In this document: positions 56,789-64,000 of the stretch, piece by piece | Numbering within the stretch: the first letter of the stretch is position 1 | Layout of the letters: each line of letters opens with the position of its first letter | From: Diphasiastrum complanatum | Lineage: Eukaryota > Streptophyta > Lycopodiopsida > Lycopodiales > Lycopodiaceae | Length of the DNA: 64,000 nucleotides | Assembly (NCBI GenBank): GCA_029204225.1 | Contig: CM055093.1 | Location: 29,335,777-29,399,776 of the forward strand | Direction: 5' to 3' | Notes under the pieces: model-generated | Told to the model about the DNA's origin: nothing | Seen by the model: only the letters and a program-made list of their open reading frames with translations | Database searches by the model: none | Program-made: the position numbers and the translations under genes

Positions 56789-58861
56789 GTGAATGCAAGT
56801 GAGTGCTACAAGAAGAAGAGAGATCAAGGAGACAAGCAAGGTAATCTTACTCTTGATGAGGATGGTTTGGATGTTCAAGATGCAAATGATGATGCTTTTG
56901 TGATGTCTTCATGTATGCTTGCTAATGATGGAGATCTAGATCCTTGGTGGATTGATAGTGGAGCAAGTTCACAAATGACCTTTCACAAAGAGTACTTCAC
57001 TTCTTTGTTGGCATATGGAGATGACAAGAGGGTGATTTACATGACCAATGATGGTGAGTGTGCAATCAAATGGATAGGCAAAATTCCTATTTCTCTCTCT
57101 ACAAATAGGAATGTTCATTTGGAGGATGTCTTGTTTATTCCATCTATTACCAAGAATTTGCTTAGTGTGAGTCAAATGCTAAGTAAGGGCCTCAAGGTGG
57201 AGTTTGATGGAGATGCTTGTTTGATCAAAAGGAAGGATGTCTTGATTATAAAAGGTAAAAGGCAAGGGAAGTTGTTCAGACTTGATGCTTGTGTTATTGC
57301 TAACCAAGTTGGATGTGTTGCAAGGGAGCAAATTTCTATTCAAAAGGTTTGGCACAAAAGGATGGGACACCTCAACTTCAAGTCATTGGAGATAATGGTG
57401 AGGAAGAAGGTTGTGATTGGTCTTCCAAGCTCCTTAAGTAATGTCAAGCATGTTTGTGAGTCTTGTGCTTTGTCTAAGTCACATAGACTACCTTATACGA
57501 GATCTGTTTCTAGATCTACAAAGCCTTTTCAACTTGTACATTCGGATATTCATGGATTTACTACAATTAGAAATAGTGGAGCTAAGATGTATGTAACATT
57601 CATTGATGATTTTAGTAGATTTTGTTGGATCTATCTACTAAAGAGCAAGGATGAAGTGTATGATGTCTTTGTCAAGTTCAAGAATTCAAGGGAGAACCAA
57701 TTTTCCACAAAGATCAAGTTCTTGAGAGGTGACAATGGTGGTGAGTACATATCTAACAAGTTCAAGGCCTTTTGTGATGAGCATGGGACCAAGAGGGAGT
57801 ATAAAACATCAAGTACCCCACAACAAAATGGAGTGGCTGAAAGGAAGAATAGGACTTTATGTGAGAGTGCTAAAGCTATGAGGTTAAGTGCTAATCTTGA
57901 CAAACCATTTTGGGATCAAGCTTTGTTGTGTGCCAATTTCTGCAATAGGTGGCCGAGTGCTATTTTGGATGGAAGGACACCTTTTGAGATGCTATTCAAA
58001 AGGAGGCCGAGTGTCAACTTTCTAAGAACCTTTGGATGAACATGCTATGTCAACATTACTCTTGATGATAGGACCAAGGAGGATCCATCTTCAAAAAGAG
58101 GTATTTTTGTTGGATATAGTGAGGTGAGTAAAGCCTACAAGGTTTACATTCTTTCTACTAACAAAGTGATTATTGGTAGAGATGTCATTTTTTATGAAGG
58201 GAACATTCCAAAGGTGTCTTCAAGCATGATTGATGGTAGAGTGGATGGATCTAACATTCTTGATGTTGATGAGAAGGATCTTACTTTGGATGGTGGTGAT
58301 GATGGACCTTCATCAAGTCAAAAGCCAAGGAGAACATCAAGAGAAAGACAAGTACCTTCAAGGCTCACATATGATCAAAAGGGTAAGAAAGTAGTTGCTA
58401 GAAATTATGTTGCTTTCGTAACCTCTTTGGATGAGCCTACAAGTGTAGATCAAGCAAGGAAAGAAGAGGAGTGGATCCAAGCAATGGATCTTGAGTATCG
58501 ATCTCTTATGAAGAGTGGAACATCTTTTGGAGGATCTTCTTGTGTACATGGAGCTATGCAAGTGGATGGATGTTATCTTGCTGTAAAATCAAGTAATGGA
58601 TCTGGAAAACAAATTTTTTTCAATGACTTTGATGATAAAGTTGAAGATCAAGAGGTTGACCTCAAAGCGCTTCAACTAGTCAAAAGGGAAGGTGGCAATT
58701 TGGAGCTAGTCAAGAGCATCAAAGGAGAGGTAATCGACAAAGATGTTATGGATCTATTTTTGCAGCATATTGAAGACTCAAGTAAGGTCAAAGGAGCAGC
58801 AAGGAAGTGTTGTTCAATCAATGCTCTGATTGTCTCTACTTGTTTTCTATCAAGCTACTAA
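56789..58861 (+). pseudogene. C7 pol: protease and integrase with a non-RT tail
   Basis: The frame begins at the end of the gag zinc knuckle (SECYKKKRDQGDKQGNL). The protease motif WWIDSGASSQM follows at about 56946, then the HHCC finger (HKRMGHLN ... CESC) and the integrase core with D (LVHSDIH), D (GDNGGEY) and E (NGVAERKNR). A single TGA at 58037 interrupts it after FLRTFG. The same frame then continues through VFYEG-type linker sequence into the first RT residues (EEEWIQAMDLEYRSLMKS). From about 58525 it is no longer RT: it reads GTSFGGSSCVHGAMQVDGCY and so on for about 95 open codons, and finally runs into the C6 LTR. RT catalytic motifs are absent. The tail is unidentified. Confidence 0.85.
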
Positions 58862-58975
58862 ACTAGATCTTGTTTTCTGATGACTAGTATCTGATAGATT
58901 GTTTAACAAGCACACAATCAACCTTGTGGATCATTCAAAGATCCATTTATGGTCCTTAGTACAGTAATTTTAACA
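58817..58975 (+). repeat. 3' LTR fragment of C6
   Basis: It matches the last 160 bases of the C6 5' LTR (about 54309-54467) with few differences, ending TTTTAACA. The bases after it (CCATT) do not match the bases before 53612, so no target-site duplication is visible. Confidence 0.82.
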
Positions 58976-60542
58976 CCATTCTCAATGTGATTTTTCATTG
59001 CCAAGTTACTCTCTCTACACCTACATCATATTCCCTAGCACAGGGGAGATGTTATTGGAGATTGATCAGTAGCATCAACATGGTTTGGTGGTTTGGCTCC
59101 ATAGTCATTCCTTTGTGTGTTTCTTGTAAGCAAGATCTTGGAGGTGCTTCTCTTTACATCCACAAACCAATGAAAATATAGCATGATCACCATCATGAAT
59201 GACATAGAGATGGTGCTAATTCCACATGAACATGAGAGTACATGATATCCCAAGTGTAGATTGATCACCAAAATGCCTTGCATACCACCTTTTGAATGCT
59301 AGCTTGAGCCCTTCCAGACTTTTGTTGATCAGTTCCTTCCATTCTTGGTCACCACCAAGATCCATGATAAGGTCTTCCTCTTCATGGTCAACACCAAGAT
59401 CCACCAAATATCTACCAAGAGTAGAATACTCAAAAGTAGAAGCCACCACATCAACTTTAGAGAAAAATATTTCTTTGCTCTCCCTAGGTGCGCACTCCTT
59501 ACATTGGGTGTTGGATATGTTAATGATTCAACCCCATTAACCTTTTTACAAGATCAACAACCTTAGAACATTACTCTGCAAAATCTTCTCGTTTTCACTC
59601 CTCTCATTTTCTCTTCTTCTTTCATGAGTAAACCCCTCACCAAGGATGAATCTCTACAAGCAATAACACTCTTCTTTTTTGAAAACACACACATATTCTT
59701 CTTATTTTTTCCATCACAAACTACAAAGACACTTTTTGTAGTTGTCACATCCTCCCTAGATACATTCAAAACTCTATACTCAATCTTTTCCAAAATATGA
59801 AACGTGTGACTCTCTTGCCAATTAAGGTTTTTCTTGGAAAACAATTCAAGACATACTTTGCACATCCAATATCCTCACCAAAGTAAGACAAATGCACAAT
59901 CTCACAAAATGTCCTACATTTTCTCTCATCTACTCCATCTAGAAGTATGCATGAGCTGGATAATTGGTTACCTCTTGTGCTACAAATGTTTGAAAACATA
60001 TTGCAGCAAAGATTATCGTCGTCATGTAAAGTTTTGCCCTTTGCATTGCTTTGACAACTCATCATCTCCTTGGTGAAGATCTTCACCTCCAACACAAACT
60101 TTGCCTTGATTTCCATTCCAAAATGAACTTGCAATTTCTTTTGCAACAGCCACATGCCAAAGATACATTCTCTCTAATACCTCTCTTGTTATCACAAATA
60201 CATGCTAAAGATACATCCTCTTTAATCCTCTCCATTTCTTCACAACCCAATACATTCTTTTTGCCATAATAACATACTAAAGATACATCCTCTCTAGTAT
60301 CATGACACGATGAAGAACCTAGCATAGATCCATCCTCTCTTTTGATCAACCAAATTAGAGATAATCTCTCTTTAACATTAATGAACCTTTTCAAATATGG
60401 AAAAGATGGAATGTAAGCCAAAACATCATGAAGCACACCTTGTCTAATATAACACGTTGATCTAAAACAAGGTCAAACCAAGAATTTAAATGAAACTCTT
60501 CTCAAAGCCCTTTCATGAGAAGGTGAAAAGACATTTGACAAG
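58976..60542 (-). pseudogene. Degenerate Cys-rich minus-strand gene, unknown family
   Basis: Four minus-strand open stretches follow each other in different frames: 60436-60083, 60155-59766, 59865-59563 and 59449-59216. The first contains a repeated protein motif. REDVSLVCYYGKKN, KEDVSLACICDNKRG and RENVSLACGCCKRN are encoded by DNA repeats of AAAGATACAT-CTCT at about 60157, 60205 and 60278. Later parts read NLCCNMFSNICSTRGNQLSS, SVFVVCDGKNKKN and EYSTLGRYLVDLGVDHEEED. No retroelement motif is present. I do not recognise it. At least three frameshifts make it a pseudogene or a wrongly joined set of chance frames. Confidence 0.4.
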
Positions 60543-60897
60543 TGTAACAATCTCCAAGTGAAGATCCTCTAGATTCTTTTGCATGCACCAAAAGGACTAC
60601 TATGGAACCAAACCACTCAACCAAGAGTCAAACCCCAATAAGCTTCACCTCCTAGCCACGGTGACTAAATACATGAGAGGAGAGGATCTTGGCAACTAGA
60701 ATCAAGAAAAAAGGTGAGGAGTATGGTGAGTTGCTATAGGTATATATAAGCCCCTAAGGCCTAGGAATATTTTCTATAGGATCTTAATTCTCATCCAATT
60801 GCTTTCAATCTCCTTTACATGCATTTAAAGTCGTCAGACATCATGCACTCGCTCCACATGTTCTAATGTGTATGTTTGGGCCCTCACAAGGATAACA
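60543..60897 (-). repeat. 3' LTR of gypsy G6 (355 bp)
   Basis: It runs from TGTAACAATC to GATAACA on the plus strand and so reads TGTTATC ... GTTACA on the minus strand, with proper TG/CA ends. It aligns with the G5 LTR. TATATATAAGCCCC near 60750 resembles TATA-type sequence but in plus orientation. Confidence 0.78.
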
Positions 60898-60971
60898 ATT
60901 ACATTTTTGGCCTAGTCTAGAATGGCGAGGTATAACTAATAAACTCGTGCACTAGAATACCAAATGTCGGA

Positions 60972-61220
60972 TTATTCCAAATCCTCTGAACCAAACATAG
61001 ACATAACAGTCTTTCTCCTTTGAACTACTTTTGTCCTAAAAAGTGAAAATTTAAGTTCTTCGTTATGCTTTTCACTCTTTCTCAAATCATTATCCTTAGT
61101 GCGACCTTTCCAATAGATCAAACAGTCAGAGTTAGAATGATTTCTCAGTTTATCTCTAGTTCTGAGTACATTTTCTAGTTTCAAAGGTACATTAAGAAAT
61201 AAGTCCTCCAAATGGGTCAT
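60972..61220 (-). pseudogene. G6 chromodomain at integrase C-terminus
   Basis: The minus-strand frame reads THLEDLFLNVPLKLENVLRT, then RDKLRNHSNSDCLIYWKGRT and KDN. This follows the chromodomain pattern of chromovirus integrases (P..IL..R....R......LVKWKG....DATWE). The acidic W of the last helix is lost (KDNDLRKSEK). The order integrase, chromodomain, 3' LTR is as expected for a chromovirus. Confidence 0.7.
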
Positions 61221-61494
61221 ATTATATCACCTTAGTGTAAACTTAATTTCAGCTAGCTTATATCAAATATTGGATGAGTAGTAGATTTGTCCTACAGATC
61301 AAGTTCGTAGCTAGAGAACCAGTTTCTATTATAATTCAAAACGGTCTATACTATCTAGTAGACAGCTTATAATGCTTTCCAATACGCATAGTCCTAGAAT
61401 CTTGTAAAATTTTAAGATATATTCAGCCATCAACTTTAAATTCTATTGGAGATCTCTTAAGATTAGCATAGTGCTTAGCCCTATCCTAAGCATC
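61221..61494 (-). pseudogene. G6 integrase C-terminal region, heavily mutated
   Basis: Between the chromodomain and the inserted L3 fragment the minus strand carries only broken frames (for example MLILRDLQ ... LKLMAEYILKF). It lies where the integrase GPF region of a chromovirus should be. The call rests on position. Confidence 0.4.
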
Positions 61495-61618
61495 TGTAGC
61501 GCAGACATCCCAAAGGGATGTAGGAACCACGACTTAGCTTCTCAGCCTTCAACTCTTGCCATCCAAACCCACTTGACATACAAGCAGCCAACTCGCCAAC
61601 AACGATCAGACTTAACCA
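61495..61618 (-). repeat. L3: 124-bp tip of the L-family LTR
   Basis: It starts exactly at the L LTR terminus (TGTAGCGCAGACATCCC) and matches L2 positions 21986-22109 with about six differences. It breaks off after CTTAACCA. It interrupts the G6 integrase region. Confidence 0.88.
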
Positions 61619-62385
61619 CGCCTATGAGAAACATGTGTTTTCAACATATCCTCCATAGTCTAATTAGTTTTTTCAGTCTATCCATCTGATTCAATATGAT
61701 CAATAGAACTAAAACTAAGCATAGTCTCAAGCTTATGGAATACAGATATCCTAAAGTGACTTGTATACTTAGGATCTCTATCACTAACAATATCTTTTGG
61801 CAGTCCATAAAGCCTAAATAATCTTTCTACACAAATCAGGACTAAGTTTGAAGCCTTTGTAAGTGACTTTCCTTTTATGAAATCTATAAATATGTTTTTC
61901 CATCATTTTTGAGATATATCTAAGGGATATAATAGCCTTCTAGCCTTTAAGCATTCCACTTTGTCTAGCTGATAAGACTTGCACTTAACCACACAAGGCT
62001 CGACATATTTCTTGAGTTTTGGCCAATAAAACTCTCTTCTAACCAAGTCCAAAGTCTTGTGTAAACTTGGATAACCTGCACAGGGTATGTCATGACATTT
62101 ATAAAGAATTCACTTCTTTTACTCATCATCTCTTGGTACACAAACCTTTTCATTCCAAAATAACCCATCTCGAATGGTGAACTGTTTCACAATTTTTTTA
62201 TCTTTCTTGAAAATTTGAAATCGTTGTGAATAAATCTCTTTTTCATTCTCATTCACTCCAATCTCAACTATTTTTCATATTCGACTAAAATGAGAATTTG
62301 TTTTGCACTTTTCTCTCAACAAAAGATATAGTTCTATAGAAATATGGGTAAATGAAACATGACAATTCCTTTTGAATGTGTCGAC
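61619..62385 (-). pseudogene. G6 gypsy integrase (zinc finger and core)
   Basis: On the minus strand the frame can be followed, with stops and shifts, through a zinc-finger region (CHDIPCAGYPSLHKTLDLV near 62100-62050) and a core with RLYGLPKDIVSDRDPKYTSH (near 61820-61770) and FHKLETMLSFSSIDHIESD. It aligns block by block with G3 (31450-32290), so both are the same chromovirus family. RT is absent to the right. Confidence 0.82.
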
Positions 62386-63387
62386 TTCAACAAAAGCATA
62401 AGATGATTATCAAAAACAAAGATGAATAAATATTAGGCAAGATTATTTATCTTTGTCATCATAATCTTTCCTAATGCATACTTTTAGTTTGGAACTTTTG
62501 CATTTGCTTGATAAATTTCTTCTAACATACAAAAATAGCATTTTATTTGGCATCCCATAAACTTCTGTTTTTCCAAGTGAAAGCACTCTTTCTTGCAATT
62601 TGAAGAGCCATGTTATATGTATCATTAGGTTTAGGCCAAGACTGTGAACTGCACTTTGCAAGAGTCCAAATGAATAATGATAACATATGTTCAAGTTTCA
62701 TTTGTATTTTCAAAGTTTGCTTTGCAAATAACTAACTCTTAATATTTGACAATAATGTGTATGTTGTACCAAAGCTTACCAAAAATCATTCATGAATAGC
62801 TTTTGGGATGTAAGCATGGGAATGCTTGCCAGAGGGCAGAGTAGTAAGCATTCGTGCTTAATCATATAAGGTGCATATGCTTACCAGGGGGATGCACGAA
62901 ATTCAGTAGGTCACATCATTTGTTATATGTGAAATTCAATAGGTCACATCATTGTGTGTTTGCATGCAAAAAGCAAAATAAATATAAATGATGAGATTAG
63001 ATGGTGTGAGGACCTTATTTTTTGGTGACAAAGAGACTTGATAGAACAATTAAGTGTCACATTTGGCTTTAGTGTGCAATTTGCATGGTACAAACAATGA
63101 GTCTCTTTTAAGTTCACGTGGGATGTGGGTTTATAATGAATCTAGAATCTCATATAGACATGAACCAATGTGGGCACACTTGGATGTATGTTGTCTCATT
63201 TATAGCTGACACCTATGTGCTCTATGGTAGCCCAACTCAAAGCCAAAGGAGAGATATTTTTAAGAATCATTCAAGTGGATGAAAAACATAAAGGAAGGTT
63301 CACATCTGTTGAGGATTACAAAAAGACGATGACTTAGATTCGATGCGAGAATCCAAACCGAGTAAATGAATGAAAACAAACAAAAAC

Positions 63388-63389
<2 letters not shown>
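62386..63389. other. 1 kb without a recognisable gene
   Basis: Similarity to G3 fades out near 62385. An 83-codon minus frame (62443-62694) has no recognised domain. GGTCACATCATT-type words are repeated near 62907 and 62941. Confidence 0.4.

Positions 63390-63422
<33 letters not shown>
63390..63422. repeat. (GA)n microsatellite
   Basis: About 16 GA units followed by AGAAAAGAGAG. Confidence 0.95.
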
Positions 63423-63427
<5 letters not shown>

Positions 63428-64000
63428 AGAGCCTCGGTGATTGAACCTTGAGAAGAGAGTGAAATTGGTAATTATTGTTGAAGAGAGCGCTTATTAAGAT
63501 TGAATTGTGGGATCCATCCAGCGAATCTCAGTACCTACTACCAACCCAGGCACGAACTGCCGCATATTATCGTCTTCCACTGTTCCACTCGCTCACACGG
63601 CCAACTTGGGTACTACGCATGCCCCTCTCAGGGGACTCATGAGAAGAATGAGTTTAGGGAAGCAAAATATGGAAGGAAGCAATGAGCATCCGGTGCAGCC
63701 TTGAGCAGTAGAGAGAGATTCTTGACCAGTAGAGAGAGATTCTATCATATTGTTGCATGATCACTGGGGCATGGGTTGGCAAGCATTTGGGTTATACTCA
63801 CCCAGGAAGTAGTTAGCTAGGACCCACTTTTCCGATGCCAGATAGATCATCGGCAAACGCCATTTCCAGCTTCCAAGAACAATTGAGCTCAAGTGGGTCC
63901 TCAGGGCCACCGTTCTCTCACAGCCTCCAAAAGATCCAGGCCTCAGGGCGAGACAACGGAGTAGAGATGAGAGCCTGTTGCAGCAAAAGCCAAGCAAGAT
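63423..64000. other. Right edge, seemingly GC-richer, no gene assigned
   Basis: Short frames are open on both strands. One is plus, 63507-63704, starting MGSIQRISVPTTNPG. The other is minus, 63761-63997, with RTHLSSIVLGSWKWRLPMIY. Neither shows a domain I recognise. The window ends here, so a gene start or end could be cut off. Confidence 0.3.

Larger units (their letters stand above)
55906..58816 (+). mobile_element. Copia C7 nested in C6
   Basis: An LTR, primer site and pol derivative lie between the C6 integrase and the C6 LTR end, so C7 entered C6. The C7 gag is deleted between leader and zinc knuckle, most of RT and RNase H is replaced or lost, and the 3' LTR is absent. The host C6 right half is missing too, so a deletion removed the C7 end together with C6 RT. 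Confidence 0.75.

Overview
This window looks like a gene-poor, AT-rich stretch of a large plant nuclear genome. The evidence is dense nested Ty1/copia and Ty3/gypsy LTR retrotransposons primed by plant initiator-Met and Asp tRNAs, a chromovirus chromodomain, plant-type CCCTAAA repeats, spliced gene remnants with GT-AG introns, and long CT/GA/AC/GT microsatellites. The species cannot be named from the sequence. A gymnosperm or another large-genome plant would fit. No tRNA, rRNA or CRISPR was seen, and no intact host gene could be supported.

Layout: 1-3470 is a broken copia element (C1). It is cut at its integrase end by a partial copy (L1, 3471-6107) of a non-coding LTR element. 6670-8095 is a truncated relative (C2) of the intact copia. 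It is joined through two telomeric repeats to a gypsy RNase H fragment (G1, 8111-8738), then to an inverted copia LTR end that abuts a 166-bp (CT)n array. 9172-14781 has no recognisable gene, only micro- and minisatellites. 14787-21022 is a complete copia element (C3) with 737-bp LTRs, TTGGC target-site duplications, primer site, purine tract and one uninterrupted gag-pol frame. 21986-27029 is a complete non-coding LARD-like element (L2) on the minus strand, with 1236-bp LTRs and ATCCA target-site duplications.

27035-34290 is mostly minus-strand gypsy debris: an LTR, a Pro-rich ORF, an integrase C-terminus, and a PR-RT-RH-IN pol (G3). 34281-36838 is an internally deleted copia (C4). 36839-39454 differs from the rest. 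It holds a spliced Ulp1/C48 cysteine-protease pseudogene on the plus strand, facing a second spliced gene remnant of unknown identity on the minus strand. 43801-44142 is a foldback hairpin. 44670-47459 holds a Pro/Thr-rich ORF, an Asp-tRNA primer site and a gag with three zinc knuckles (G4). 47893-50381 is a gag-only copia derivative (C5). 50382-53600 is a gypsy 5' half (G5, minus). 53612-58975 is a copia (C6) invaded by another copia (C7). 58976-62385 holds a Cys-rich minus-strand pseudogene and a chromovirus gypsy (G6), which is itself interrupted by a 124-bp L-family LTR tip. The right end is unrecognised and looks richer in G+C.

Functionally, only C3 looks able to encode all retrotransposition proteins. 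C2, C4, C5, C6 and C7 are deletion derivatives, and L1/L2 would need proteins supplied from elsewhere. All coordinates and mismatch counts were read by eye.
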